Source of the DNA: Acidocella sp.
Lineage (GTDB): Bacteria > Pseudomonadota > Alphaproteobacteria > Acetobacterales > Acetobacteraceae
Assembly: GCA_026224875.1 (NCBI GenBank)
Contig: JAMFRU010000051.1
Location: forward strand, 1 to 64,000
Reading direction: 5' to 3'
Length of the DNA stretch: 64,000 nucleotides
Shown: positions 15,854-25,244 of the stretch, one piece after another
How positions within the stretch are numbered: the first letter of the stretch is position 1
Layout of the letters: every line of letters starts with the position of its first letter
Notes under the pieces: model-generated
What the model was told of the DNA's origin: nothing
Databases searched by the model: none
The model's input: only the letters and a program-made list of their open reading frames with translations
Position numbers and translations under genes: made by a program

Positions 15854-17128
15854 TTAGAGGCGGGAGAGAATCTGCACAAAGCCACGCCGTTGCCATAGGT
15901 TCAGCACGTTGGTTAGCATATGCAGCTGAGTGCGCGCGGCCTCGCTTTTCTTAAAGCGGATATCGAAACGATCATGAGCAGGCGCCAGGTCCGGAATTTG
16001 CGCGCGGATGATCGGCGGGGCGTCGAGCAGCCAGGCCATGCCCATGGTAGCAACGTACAGGAATATGTGATCCTGCAACTGCGTCAGGGGAATGGCGGGA
16101 CCGCCATGTGCCTCGTATTCGCGCAGAAACAGAGACAGCAGCGCATCGAGCTGATCATCTAGCATGTCCGGCTCGGCGGCACTCAGTGTGCCCCAGAGGG
16201 CGAGGGCGATGTTCATCTGGCCGACACGGCCCCAATCCATCAGCCCGCAATGCAGCGCACCGTTTTCGCGCCGCCAGAACCAGGCGTTGTCGATATTGGC
16301 GTTCCAATGGCACAGCGCGATGAGATCCGGAGCGCTGGTGAGGAAGGTCTTTATCTCCGCCTGGCGCTCAAGGAAGAGTGGCATTTCTGCCGAGAGCTGC
16401 GCGATGAAATCTGACGCCACGATGTTGGCGGGCAGCAGACGCGGAAATTCTTCGGCGAAGGCGGCGATGCGGGCGATGCGGTTGCGTAATTGGCGGGCGT
16501 CGTAACGGATGGGATCGCTGGCGGCGGCCGCGGCGGGATCGAAGGGGAAAAGCAGACCGAGATTTTCACCGAGATGGCCGGATTTATGCGCGCCGGCGAG
16601 GCTTGCGTTGGCGGTGATCACGGCGCGGTAATGCGCCAGCGCATCGGGCAGCTCGTAATCCAGGCATTTATCGTAATGCGGCTCTATGCCGCCCATGCCA
16701 AACCCGATGCGCTCGGTGATGAGAATGCCGGTGCCGGATGCGTGGTGATAATCGCCGAACAAACAGGCGGGCACGGTGATGGGAAATGCGGGATGGCGCG
16801 AGATGGCGGCAAAGCGCACCTCTGGTTCCAACTGGTCGCGGCCGCGGTCGCGAATCGGGTCGTCGAAATCGCGCGAAAATTTGACGAAAAGGGTTTCCAA
16901 TAGACCAGCAGCTGGTTTTTCGTAAACGATGGACAGGAAAACCTTGCGCCCGGTGCTGCCGCCGGGGCATTCCTCGAACTGGGTGATACGCGCGACGGCG
17001 TTATCCGCACCCAGCACACCGCCGCTGCGGAACGCGGTGGTGAGGAAGGTTTCGCCGCCGTCGCGCAATGCGTCCATATGCGCGGGGATGGACAGGCCCA
17101 TGCCGTCGCCATGTACCCAGTGCTCCAT
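15854..17128 (-). CDS. aminoglycoside-phosphotransferase-fold protein with altered catalytic motif
   Basis: The 424-residue protein belongs to the kinase-like phosphotransferase family: HxDxxxxN-type segment LCHWNANIDNAWF at residues 272-284 and the metal-binding GLMDWG with D298. The expected catalytic Asp (HxD) is Asn276, while H274 and N281 remain. The fold is used for small-molecule or acyl-carrier substrates in many catabolic clusters. Loss of the Asp may mean altered mechanism, a binding role, or use of the nearby D280. It starts two bases after hyuA ends and is the last gene of the hyuB-hyuA unit. Confidence 0.72.
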   Translation of the reverse strand: MEHWVHGDGMGLSIPAHMDALRDGGETFLTTAFRSGGVLGADNAVARITQFEECPGGSTGRKVFLSIVYEKPAAGLLETLFVKFSRDFDDPIRDRGRDQLEPEVRFAAISRHPAFPITVPACLFGDYHHASGTGILITERIGFGMGGIEPHYDKCLDYELPDALAHYRAVITANASLAGAHKSGHLGENLGLLFPFDPAAAAASDPIRYDARQLRNRIARIAAFAEEFPRLLPANIVASDFIAQLSAEMPLFLERQAEIKTFLTSAPDLIALCHWNANIDNAWFWRRENGALHCGLMDWGRVGQMNIALALWGTLSAAEPDMLDDQLDALLSLFLREYEAHGGPAIPLTQLQDHIFLYVATMGMAWLLDAPPIIRAQIPDLAPAHDRFDIRFKKSEAARTQLHMLTNVLNLWQRRGFVQILSRL

Positions 17129-17130
17129 GA

Positions 17131-19206
17131 TCAGTGCCGCGTCAGCTCGTAATCGCCGGCGTCATCCACCCGCGCGTGCCAGCCGGGATAGACCACGATG
17201 GTGGTGAATATCTCCTGGATGATCGCAGGGCCAGTGACCTCGTGGCCGGGGGCGAGATCGCCACCGAAGAAGATGGGGGTTTCGGCAAAACCCTGGCCGA
17301 GATTGGCGCGGCGGGTTTTGCTGGGCTTTGCTTCCACGCGTGGCGTATCGAAACCCGCTGCCACCACTGGCGAGGGGGTGACCACATGGCTCGCCAGACG
17401 CACGCCGATGACCTCGGGCTGTTCGTGTTCGCGGATGTGGTTGTATTCAGCGAGATGGCGCTCGTTGAACAGAGCGATGGCGCGCTCGCCGATGGTGTCA
17501 TCGATGAAGGAGAGGTCGTGCAGTTTTCCATTCGGGTTCAAATCGAATGTGAGTGCGAAATTCTGCCCGGCGTAGCGCAGATTGATCTGGTAATTCGCGA
17601 CGATTTCCTCAGGCTTGAACGAGGCATCTGCGAAATATTTTTCGGCACGGTTGGCAAGTTCCGTCCACAGCGCTTTCAGCCGGGCCGTGTCCAACGCATT
17701 GGCTTTGGCGACATAGGAGCGTTCTTCATCGATGCTCGGGTTGGCAACCAGTGTACCCAAAGCCGAGAAGCTGGGCGAGGCTTTGGGTACCAGCACACGA
17801 GAAATACCGAGATCATCGGCCTGGATGGCGGCGAAGGCCGGACCGTTGCCGCCATAGGCCAGCATGACGAGGTTTTTCGAGTCTACCCCGCCCTGGCTCG
17901 CCGTGGTGCGGCGCACGCCTTGCGACATATTGGCGTTGACGACACGCCAGCAATCAAACGCGGCGTCCTCGGCGGAATAGCCCATCTGCGCACCGATTTT
18001 TGCGAAAGCCTCCTCGACCCGATCACGCTTGAGGCTGAAACTGCCGCCGGCGAAACCGGCTTCGGTGGAGAGAATGCCGAGCATGACCAGGGCATCGGTA
18101 ATGGTCGGCTGGGTGCCGCCTTTGCCGTAGCAGATCGGGCCAGGGACGGAACCGGCCGAGGCGGGGCCGACGTGCAGCGCACCACCTTTGACATGGCAGA
18201 TCGAGCCGCCGCCGGCACCGAGCGTTTCCACCTTCACCATCGGCACGCCGATGAGATAGCGATGGTGCATGTTCCAGCCGGCTTCGGCAGGTGCTGAGCC
18301 GTTGATGACCAACGACATGTCGTAAGAGGTGCCGCCGAGATCCACGCACAACAGGTTGGGATGGCCCTTCGCGCTGCCAACATGCGCCGAGCCGACCACA
18401 CCGCCAACCGGGCCGGAGGCGAGCACGCGGATGGGCGCACCGTCGATATATTCTTTCGTCATCACGCCGCCATTGGCCTGCATTACGAGCAGTTGCCGGG
18501 CGTAACCATTCTCCCTGAGGCGGGTAGCCAGACGTTCGATATACGCGGTAACGGGCGGGGCGATGTAGGCGTTGACCACCGTGGTGCTTGTGCGGTCAAA
18601 CTCCGGGCCGCGCGGCAGCACTTGATGCGAGAGCGAGATGGAAGCACCCGGCATTTCCTCGGCGATAATCTCGCCGATTCGCTTTTCATGCGCCGCGTTG
18701 ACGAAGGAAAACAGCAGGGAAACCGCAACCGAAGTTACATTCTGTTTTCGTAATTTTCGGCAAGCCACACGCACTGAGTCTTCATCGAGCGGCTTATGTA
18801 CGTCACCATTGAACAACACGCGCTCGGACACGGTGAGGCGGCGGCGGCGCGGGGTTATCTGCTTCGGCGGGGCGAGGCGAACGTCCCAGATATCCTCTTT
18901 GAAACCACGGCGGTATTCGATCTCGTCTCGAAACCCTTCAGTGGTGATAAGGCCGGTAAGTGCGCCATTCATTTCGATAAGGGTGTTGTCTGCCACGGTG
19001 GTGGCATGCACGATTGCGTCGCAATTGCCGAGGAATTCGCGCAGCGACAGGCCTTCCTTCTCGCTGAGCTTCTCCAGCCCGTTCATCACGCCGATGGAGC
19101 GATCCTCCGGTGTGCTGAGATTTTTATGGACGATAACGCTTGAACCTTTGAGAAACGCAAAATCCGTGAACGTGCCACCAATATCAATGCCGACGCGAAA
19201 ACCCAT
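17131..19206 (-). CDS. hydantoinase/oxoprolinase family protein, A subunit
   Basis: The 691-residue HyuA-type protein starts MGFRVGIDIGGTFTDFAFLK, the ATP-binding first strand of the ASKHA fold, and has LLCVDLGGTSYDMSLV and LGAGGGSI in the centre. Relatives with HyuB form ATP-dependent amide-ring hydrolases (hydantoin, oxoproline) or acetone/acetophenone carboxylases. The two types cannot be told apart from these motifs alone. It follows hyuB by 58 bp and leads straight into the phosphotransferase. Confidence 0.9.
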   Translation of the reverse strand: MGFRVGIDIGGTFTDFAFLKGSSVIVHKNLSTPEDRSIGVMNGLEKLSEKEGLSLREFLGNCDAIVHATTVADNTLIEMNGALTGLITTEGFRDEIEYRRGFKEDIWDVRLAPPKQITPRRRRLTVSERVLFNGDVHKPLDEDSVRVACRKLRKQNVTSVAVSLLFSFVNAAHEKRIGEIIAEEMPGASISLSHQVLPRGPEFDRTSTTVVNAYIAPPVTAYIERLATRLRENGYARQLLVMQANGGVMTKEYIDGAPIRVLASGPVGGVVGSAHVGSAKGHPNLLCVDLGGTSYDMSLVINGSAPAEAGWNMHHRYLIGVPMVKVETLGAGGGSICHVKGGALHVGPASAGSVPGPICYGKGGTQPTITDALVMLGILSTEAGFAGGSFSLKRDRVEEAFAKIGAQMGYSAEDAAFDCWRVVNANMSQGVRRTTASQGGVDSKNLVMLAYGGNGPAFAAIQADDLGISRVLVPKASPSFSALGTLVANPSIDEERSYVAKANALDTARLKALWTELANRAEKYFADASFKPEEIVANYQINLRYAGQNFALTFDLNPNGKLHDLSFIDDTIGERAIALFNERHLAEYNHIREHEQPEVIGVRLASHVVTPSPVVAAGFDTPRVEAKPSKTRRANLGQGFAETPIFFGGDLAPGHEVTGPAIIQEIFTTIVVYPGWHARVDDAGDYELTRH

Positions 19207-19264
19207 TACAAACTCCCAGATCGGCAGCGCCGATCAAACTCTCACGGACCCGCTTGCGCGGTTA

Positions 19265-21082
19265 TTATTCAGCGGCCAGCGCGCCGCGCATTTCCTGCCG
19301 CAGCACTTGCGTGGCTTTAACATCCACGGCCAGGTCATATTCTTCCAGGCTGCCGGTCAGCACCACGCCGTATTTTTCGCGCGCGGCACCCAGGCTAACA
19401 TACTCGTCCAGCACGTCTTCCTTCACCGCCTCTGGGTCGCGTAAAATCGCCGGGCCGAAGCCTGCCCCGCCGCCATGCTGATAGGCTATGGTGGCACCCG
19501 CCGGGAGTTGCGCCTGGGCGGTGCGTTCGATCTTATATTCATTAGGCGAGCCTACCTCGAAATGATTGGTGTAGGGGATCGCATCATCACCACCGCACAT
19601 GCCGCGCAGGGGATGGTCGGCCGAGACCATCCAGGCGACTGCCATGGTCGGCGCCAGCACTGTTTTCACGTTCAAACTGCCGGGCGCGCCGCGCCATTGG
19701 CCGGCACCGCCGCCATCGGTTTTCATCTCGCGGCTGATGTTGAGAATGGGAAAACGTGTCTCCGCATCCTCGGCCTCGGAGAGCAACAGATTACCGAGGC
19801 TGACCGGACATGACCCCCAGCCGTCGATGCCCTGCACGGCGGAGCTGTCCATCGAGCGGCAATCCACCCCCTGGTCCATCCACATCATGCCATTGGCATC
19901 GAACCCCATCACTGCATTCGGCATGCCAATTTTATACAATTGCGGTGCCGCACGTTCCGGAACCACCTGGCTGAGGCAGAGACAAACCGCTTCCGTGATC
20001 TCGCAAGCTGGATGGAAGGAACCCAGAGCGGCCGGCTTGCCCGGCGGCGGCTGGGCGATGCAGCCTTCGGGGATGATGATGTCAACCGCGTCGAACAGGC
20101 CTTCGTTCTTGTCGATCGAAGGGTCGATGGCTGCCCCCACCTGCGTCATTACATAGGAGCGGCTGTTGGCAAAGGTGTTCCATACGCCGACGAGGGTTTG
20201 CCGGTCATCCGTGCCGGTCAGATCCACCGTGAGCTGGTCGCCTTTGATGCTGCAGGCGACATGCACTTTCACATCGCGCGTGCCGACCGTGTCATGGTCG
20301 ATCAGCACCGTCGCCTCGTAAACACCATCGGGCCAGCGCGACACTTCTTCACGCATGCGCTTCTCACTCTGGATGATCGCGTGGTTGATGGCGGCTTTCA
20401 CCTTGCCGGAACCTTGCGCGCGGATCATCGTCTGCAATTTCACCGCCGCCTGCTGCACGCCGCCGATCATCGCCGCGAGATCGCCGCCGAAGGTCGCGAA
20501 ACGGTTGTTGCGCTCCAGCATATGGATCACGTCACGCCGTTTCTCGCCACGATGCACCAGCTTCAGGCACGGGTAGGATACGCCTTCGGTGTAAATATCG
20601 GTTGCTTCCAGCGTGAACCCGCCGGGGTCCTTGCCGCCGGTATCACCTTGATGCGCCTGCAGGGTCTGGAACAGAATCAGCTCGCCGGCATCGTCGAACA
20701 CCGGGGTGTAGACGCAATAATCCGGCAGATGCCCGCCGCCATATTCGGGATCGTTGGAGAGCAGCACATCACCCGGGCCGATGTCGTATGCATCCATGTT
20801 CATCAGCGCCCAGCGCACCATCATCTGGTTGACGAAAGTGAGGTGCGGCGTGCCGATGGCACCCATGGCCAGGCGCCCCTGCGCATCCACAATCGCGGCA
20901 TTGCGCTCGTTGGAGGAGTTGATGATCGGCGAGGAGGCGGCACGGCCCAGATGCGTCGCGGCTTCAAAACAGATCGTCTCGAACGCGCCGCGGATGATGC
21001 CGGCGGTAACGGGGTCGATATTGGCCCCTGTGGGCAGCGGCGGGCGCTTGGCGGCCAGCTTCCGGTTCAGTTCAAACGACAT
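19265..21082 (-). CDS. hydantoinase/oxoprolinase family protein, B subunit
   Basis: The 605-residue HyuB-type protein has VTAGIIRGAFETICFEAATHLGRAA near the start, the GAIGTPHLTF and GDVLLSNDPEYGGGHLPDY regions, and the glycine-rich end GATIAYQHGGGAGFG. Together with HyuA it would hydrolyse an amide ring or carboxylate a ketone with ATP. ATG 21082 is chosen because AGGAGG precedes it at about nine bases. It is downstream of a 67-codon ORF and first of the large genes of this leftward unit. Confidence 0.9.
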   Translation of the reverse strand: MSFELNRKLAAKRPPLPTGANIDPVTAGIIRGAFETICFEAATHLGRAASSPIINSSNERNAAIVDAQGRLAMGAIGTPHLTFVNQMMVRWALMNMDAYDIGPGDVLLSNDPEYGGGHLPDYCVYTPVFDDAGELILFQTLQAHQGDTGGKDPGGFTLEATDIYTEGVSYPCLKLVHRGEKRRDVIHMLERNNRFATFGGDLAAMIGGVQQAAVKLQTMIRAQGSGKVKAAINHAIIQSEKRMREEVSRWPDGVYEATVLIDHDTVGTRDVKVHVACSIKGDQLTVDLTGTDDRQTLVGVWNTFANSRSYVMTQVGAAIDPSIDKNEGLFDAVDIIIPEGCIAQPPPGKPAALGSFHPACEITEAVCLCLSQVVPERAAPQLYKIGMPNAVMGFDANGMMWMDQGVDCRSMDSSAVQGIDGWGSCPVSLGNLLLSEAEDAETRFPILNISREMKTDGGGAGQWRGAPGSLNVKTVLAPTMAVAWMVSADHPLRGMCGGDDAIPYTNHFEVGSPNEYKIERTAQAQLPAGATIAYQHGGGAGFGPAILRDPEAVKEDVLDEYVSLGAAREKYGVVLTGSLEEYDLAVDVKATQVLRQEMRGALAAE

Positions 21083-21133
21083 TCTTTTGCGCCCTCCTGG
21101 CACGGTATAGGCCAGCCATCACGGCCGGCCGTC

Positions 21134-21337
21134 TCAATGTTCGGTAAAGCCGGGGTCGGCCGGGGAGAATCCCGGCGCGGTCTCCGCTTGCTGCAATTTA
21201 GCCGAATCCGCGCAGTAGACCGACACGGTGATGCCGAGATCCAGATGATCGCCGGCACCCACGCATAGGGTTCCCCCAACGCTGTTCGCTTTGGCGGTAC
21301 GTTTCTCGGGCACACGCCGCAGGGTCGTTTGACGCAT
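21134..21337 (-). CDS. small ORF upstream of hyuB, unknown
   Basis: The 67-residue ORF starts MRQTTLRRVPEKRTAKANSV and ends near FSPADPGFTEH. A GGAG stands six or seven bases before the ATG at 21337 and its third codon positions are GC-rich like real genes here. It is 51 bp before hyuB in the same direction. It has two Cys only. Acetone carboxylases have a small third subunit, but no clear similarity is visible, so I call it unknown and possibly a partner of HyuAB. Confidence 0.45.
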   Translation of the reverse strand: MRQTTLRRVPEKRTAKANSVGGTLCVGAGDHLDLGITVSVYCADSAKLQQAETAPGFSPADPGFTEH

Positions 21338-21568
21338 CCTTCGCTCCATAATTCGCAGTCTTTGAGCAAATCTAGCTACGCGCGGCGCGGCGCGGCAGCA
21401 AGCAGAGCGAGGGCCTGCTGCCATCTGCGGCAAGCGGGGATGCATTACGAGACCAGCCGTGCCGCGGCGGATATGGTTGAAGAATTGGGCAAGCCGGACT
21501 GCATGGGGAGGCATTTGCCCTATCCTGCCCCGGTGATAGGACGAGCGGGCTGGAGGGTTTGTCTGTTT

Positions 21569-21883
21569 ATGGCTTCGGGTGAATTTACGAAAGCGGCACA
21601 GCTTAGTGACGTGCCGCATGGTGCCAAACTGGTGGTTGAGATAAATGGCAAACCCATTCTGCTATGTAATTGGAACGGCAAGGTTTTTGCGGTCTCCAAC
21701 ATCTGCTCGCATGCCGAGGAAAAGCTCGATTGCGGCCGCATGTCCAATGGCTGGATCGCCTGCCCGATCCATGGCGCACGGTTTGACCTGGCCACCGGTA
21801 AAGCCAAGAATCCACCCGCCAAACAGCCGATCCCGATCTATGCGGTGCAGCTTGTCGACGGTTGGATCGAGGTTGACGCCTGA
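21569..21883 (+). CDS. Rieske [2Fe-2S] ferredoxin-type protein
   Basis: The 104-residue protein carries the Rieske motif CSHAEEKLDCGRMSNG then ACPIHGARFDL, ligands C46, H48, C65 and H68. Small free Rieske ferredoxins pass electrons to ring-hydroxylating oxygenases, and an oxygenase alpha subunit lies 9 kb downstream. ATG 21569 has GGAGG 11 bases upstream; the frame continues upstream but with no family match. It is divergent from the hyuB unit and directly before the AraC gene. Confidence 0.9.
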   Translation: MASGEFTKAAQLSDVPHGAKLVVEINGKPILLCNWNGKVFAVSNICSHAEEKLDCGRMSNGWIACPIHGARFDLATGKAKNPPAKQPIPIYAVQLVDGWIEVDA

Positions 21884-22018
21884 TGGTCACCGGCCCCGCT
21901 ATGCCACATCGCACAAGCGATAATGGCCGATTTACCTTGTCCGGCCCCGGGGTTTGTCTTAGAGTATCAAGCCTAAGGGTGCGTACAAAAAAAGGCGCCT
22001 GCGGAAGGAGATCGGCAG

Positions 22019-23011
22019 TTGCCCGTATTGGCTTTTGACATGACAACCGCAAATCATGAGCTTCGGCGCCATGAATTTCGCGGCAAAAATAACTCTGACT
22101 ATTATGAGGGCGAGCTGCGCCCCATCTCGCCGCGCGATGTGGATATGCGCATCGAGAAGAGCGTGGCCGGCGAGTATTACATCTATAAGCTCACCTCGCG
22201 TTCGGGCCTCGTGTTCCGTCGCTCGTGGGCGCATATTCGCTCGGACAAAACCAATGTAACCGTGTTCTGGTTCGTCCGGCGCGGGACTATTACCGTGTCC
22301 TACCCTGGCGCCAAACATCAGATCAGCCCGCAGGAATGCGCCGTTACCCGCTCCTGCAGGCCCTTCAACATGGAGCTGACGCCGGATAAGAACGGGCTGC
22401 TCGAGGCCATGCATGTGGTCGTGCCCTCGCATGAGCTGCATTCCATCATCAGCGACGGGCTGGAAGCCGGCCGCCCCTTCCCCACCACCAAGGGCGATCT
22501 GTTTCTGGTCGAGCGGATTTTCACTTTGCTGTTCGATGAAGACGATCAGATCGACGCTGACATCTCCGAGCAACTTGTCCGGACCTTGCTGACCGGACTT
22601 GGCAAATCCATCACCCGGTTCGGCGGCATCCCGGCACCGCGCAGCTCGATTGCCGAGAAGCGCACATCCGATATCAAGACCTGCATCAGCCGGCATATCG
22701 CCAATCCGGATTTGAATGCGCGGATGGTGGCCGAGCGCTGCGGCATCTCGCTGCGGTATCTCTGCCATATCCTCAAAAAGAACGATCTGTCCTTCTCGCA
22801 TCTAATCTGGGAGCGGCGGATTGAAATGGCCGAGGCCTGGCTGAAGGACCCCGCCATGCAGCATCATCTGGTGTGCGAGATCGCCTATCTGGTCGGGTTC
22901 AAAAGCAGCGCGCATTTCAGCCGCATGTTTAAAACACGGTTTGGCGTGGCCCCGCGCGAATATCGCGACCGGCATGCTAAATCCGCCGCGGCCGCACTGG
23001 CTGCCGTTTAA
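22019..23011 (+). CDS. AraC-family transcriptional regulator
   Basis: The 330-residue regulator has an N-terminal AraC-binding-like domain (SVAGEYYIYKLTSRSGLVF; the dimerisation and effector part) and a C-terminal double helix-turn-helix with VAERCGISLRYLCHIL and VGFKSSAHFSRMFKTRFGV. A TTG at 22019 is preferred because GGAAGGAG lies eight bases before it; ATG 22040 is the alternative. It precedes the NTF2-DUF7065-kinase-SDR-P450 unit by 140 bp and is the probable activator of it, as AraC regulators commonly sense pathway substrates. Confidence 0.88.
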   Translation: MPVLAFDMTTANHELRRHEFRGKNNSDYYEGELRPISPRDVDMRIEKSVAGEYYIYKLTSRSGLVFRRSWAHIRSDKTNVTVFWFVRRGTITVSYPGAKHQISPQECAVTRSCRPFNMELTPDKNGLLEAMHVVVPSHELHSIISDGLEAGRPFPTTKGDLFLVERIFTLLFDEDDQIDADISEQLVRTLLTGLGKSITRFGGIPAPRSSIAEKRTSDIKTCISRHIANPDLNARMVAERCGISLRYLCHILKKNDLSFSHLIWERRIEMAEAWLKDPAMQHHLVCEIAYLVGFKSSAHFSRMFKTRFGVAPREYRDRHAKSAAAALAAV

Positions 23012-23151
23012 AGCGGCACGCCGCAAGCCGGGATTGGCAAGTCATCATGTCTGAAAGTGCAGCGGGCGGGGAAGTTGGCCCGTGCCCTCTTTACGCACGG
23101 CCGGTGGCGGCACATCAATCCTGCATAATAATGGGATGATCGAGGAACGCC

Positions 23152-23583
23152 ATGGATCCGCTGGATCGCTTGCAAGCCATTGAAGACATCCGCTTGCTGA
23201 AGGCGCGCTATTTCCGGTTCATGGACACCAAACAATTCGACCGTCTCCCGGAGTTATTTGCGCCGGATATGCAGGTGCTGACCCCGAGCGGTGCGGTGTA
23301 TACGGATAGCGGGCCCGCGTTCGCCGCCAGCCTGAAACATTCGCTGGAACATAGCGTCTCCGTGCATCAGGGTTTCATGGGCGAGATCGATATACTCGAC
23401 GCGCATAACGCCACGGGAGTATGGGCGATGCAGGATGTGATTGAATGGGCCGACCGGCATCCGGTGCAGGGATGGAAATCCATTACCGGGCGCGGCCATT
23501 ATCACGATACCTACCGCAAAATTGACGGCGCCTGGCGGATTGCCAGTTTTACCCTCACCCGGCTGCGGCTGGATACGATTTGA
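23152..23583 (+). CDS. nuclear transport factor 2-like (SnoaL-like) protein
   Basis: The 143-residue protein starts MDPLDRLQAIEDIRLLKARYFRFMDT and has WADRHPVQGWKSITGRGHYHDTY then IASFTLTRLRL, the cone-shaped NTF2-like fold of the SnoaL-like family. Such proteins act as dehydratases, isomerases or cyclases on steroid, polyketide or terpenoid substrates. It is first of the rightward unit, 20 bp before the DUF7065-like gene. The exact reaction is not known. Confidence 0.82.
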   Translation: MDPLDRLQAIEDIRLLKARYFRFMDTKQFDRLPELFAPDMQVLTPSGAVYTDSGPAFAASLKHSLEHSVSVHQGFMGEIDILDAHNATGVWAMQDVIEWADRHPVQGWKSITGRGHYHDTYRKIDGAWRIASFTLTRLRLDTI

Positions 23584-23603
23584 TATAGGAATGGAATTCG
23601 CAA

Positions 23604-24539
23604 ATGCATGATCTGCCGCAAGCTGACCGGTTTTCAGAAGATCGCAGCGACAATCCGTATTGGAATGAGAGCGTCTGGTTTTCCATTTCCAAGCCGGAGG
23701 AGAAGATCCACGGTTTCGTGCAATATTATTTCCGCCCGAATATGGGCATGCTGAATGGCGGACCGGTGCTGTGGGACCCGAGCGGGACCTATCAGTGGAA
23801 CTGCCTGTACTACAACTGGGCCCATTTGCAGGCGATGCCAGCGGGGGCGGAAAAATTCAACATGACGGCACGTAATTCGCTGACCGTGAAAGTGCTTGAG
23901 CCACTGAAATCCTACGCCATCGGCTATGACAAGGATGGGGTCAAAATGGACCTCGTCTGGGAGGCGATCGGGCCGGTGCATGAGCTGAAGACCGGCGATG
24001 CGGGGCAGCAGAAAACCGCGCGCTTCCATATCGAGCACCCGGGCCGGATGAAGGGTACAATCCGCATTGATGAGCGGGAGATCGCGATTGATTGTTTTTC
24101 CATGCGCGACACTTCCTTTGGCCCGCGGGATTATGAGGCGCTGGCCAGCGGCGGGTATTTCTGGGGGATTGCCGCAAACAGTTCTTTCCACGCCATCGCC
24201 ATGGGTGAAGGACACGAGCAGAAAATCATCGGCGGGTATATCTACAAGGATGGCGAACTCTCCAGCCTTGTTTCCGGCACGCGCAAGGTGGTAGAATTTG
24301 GCAAACACGGCCCGCGACGCGTGATTTTTGAGGCCACCGACAAGCTTGGCCGCAGCATGACCGCCACCGGACGACTCGATGATGGGCTGGTTTTCACCGG
24401 CTATACCGACCACACGGTCGTCTGGTCGCTCATTGAATGGGATTGGGATGGCGTGCAACATTGGGGCGACAACCAGGAGTTCTGTTCTCTGGTGCGATTC
24501 CGCGACATCGCCCGCGGCGTGATTCCCGCCGGGCATTAG
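23604..24539 (+). CDS. DUF7065-like (CrtC-like lipocalin-fold) protein
   Basis: The 311-residue protein opens with PYWNESVWFSISKPEEKIHG and contains CFSMRDTSFGPRDYEA and YTDHTVVWSLIEWDWDG. This resembles the DUF7065/hydroxyneurosporene-synthase-like beta-barrel proteins found in catabolic clusters with NTF2-like, SDR and phosphotransferase genes. The function is not established; CrtC hydrates double bonds, so hydration of an unsaturated terpenoid-type intermediate is a reasonable guess. It is followed by the kinase-like gene after nine bp. Confidence 0.7.
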   Translation: MHDLPQADRFSEDRSDNPYWNESVWFSISKPEEKIHGFVQYYFRPNMGMLNGGPVLWDPSGTYQWNCLYYNWAHLQAMPAGAEKFNMTARNSLTVKVLEPLKSYAIGYDKDGVKMDLVWEAIGPVHELKTGDAGQQKTARFHIEHPGRMKGTIRIDEREIAIDCFSMRDTSFGPRDYEALASGGYFWGIAANSSFHAIAMGEGHEQKIIGGYIYKDGELSSLVSGTRKVVEFGKHGPRRVIFEATDKLGRSMTATGRLDDGLVFTGYTDHTVVWSLIEWDWDGVQHWGDNQEFCSLVRFRDIARGVIPAGH

Positions 24540-24548
24540 GAGAGCATC

Positions 24549-25244
24549 GTGCAACCCAATCAAACACCAGGTCAGATTATCATCGTCAACGGCACTTCGG
24601 GTTCGGGTAAATCCACCACCTGCGAATTGCTGGCCAAAAAGTCGCAGGATTTCTGGCTGCTTTATGGCATCGACCATTTTATGGCAGGCACTCTGCCGGC
24701 ACAATTTGGCCATCACGGGCCGCGTTCGCGCGAGGGGATTTATGCGCATCCGGTGGACGAGCAAAATCCCAGCGGGCCGCTGCGCTGGAGTTTTGGCCCC
24801 TATGGCACGCGGGCTTTTGCCACGCTGCATGAATGGGTCGCCAGCGCCTCGCGCCAGGGCTGCAATATCATCCTCGACCATCTGATGATGATCGATCCGC
24901 CGGTGTTGCAGGATGCAATCTGGCGTATGCAGGGCCTGCCGGTGCTGCTGGTCACGTTGAAGCCGCCGTATGAAGTGCTGCAACAGCGCCTGGCCCAGCG
25001 CAAATACGACAAGAAACTCCCAACCGATATTCTCGGCGAGGATGCCGTGCGCATCATCACCGACCGGCTCGACCGCCTGCGCCCCTGGTTCTACGAGGCC
25101 GTTTACGCCAATGATTGCAGCGATCTGGAGATCGACACCGAGACGCACGGGCCGGAAGCGGTGCGGACAATGATCGAGCAGCGGCTGACGGCCGGACCCG
25201 GTACCGCCTTCGAGACGCTGCGGGCCCGCTACCCCCAGCCATAA
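24549..25244 (+). CDS. chloramphenicol phosphotransferase-like kinase
   Basis: The 231-residue protein begins with a GTG start and has the P-loop GTSGSGKST at residues 15-23 and the Asp42 of IDHFMAG, in the positions of chloramphenicol 3-O-phosphotransferase; it also has LLVTLKPPYEVLQQRL, a lid-like arm. Here it lies in a catabolic unit and not in a resistance cassette, so it may phosphorylate an alcohol intermediate. With the APH-fold protein at 15.9 kb the island has two small-molecule kinases. The identity of the substrate is unknown. Confidence 0.75.
   Translation: MQPNQTPGQIIIVNGTSGSGKSTTCELLAKKSQDFWLLYGIDHFMAGTLPAQFGHHGPRSREGIYAHPVDEQNPSGPLRWSFGPYGTRAFATLHEWVASASRQGCNIILDHLMMIDPPVLQDAIWRMQGLPVLLVTLKPPYEVLQQRLAQRKYDKKLPTDILGEDAVRIITDRLDRLRPWFYEAVYANDCSDLEIDTETHGPEAVRTMIEQRLTAGPGTAFETLRARYPQP

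Noticed and set aside
19940-21268. Plus-strand open frame (442 codons) opposite hyuB
   Set aside because: Antisense shadow with His/Arg-rich composition and no family motif.
24549-25244. Antibiotic resistance gene (chloramphenicol kinase)
   Set aside because: The family resemblance is real, but the operon context is catabolic, so resistance is not claimed.
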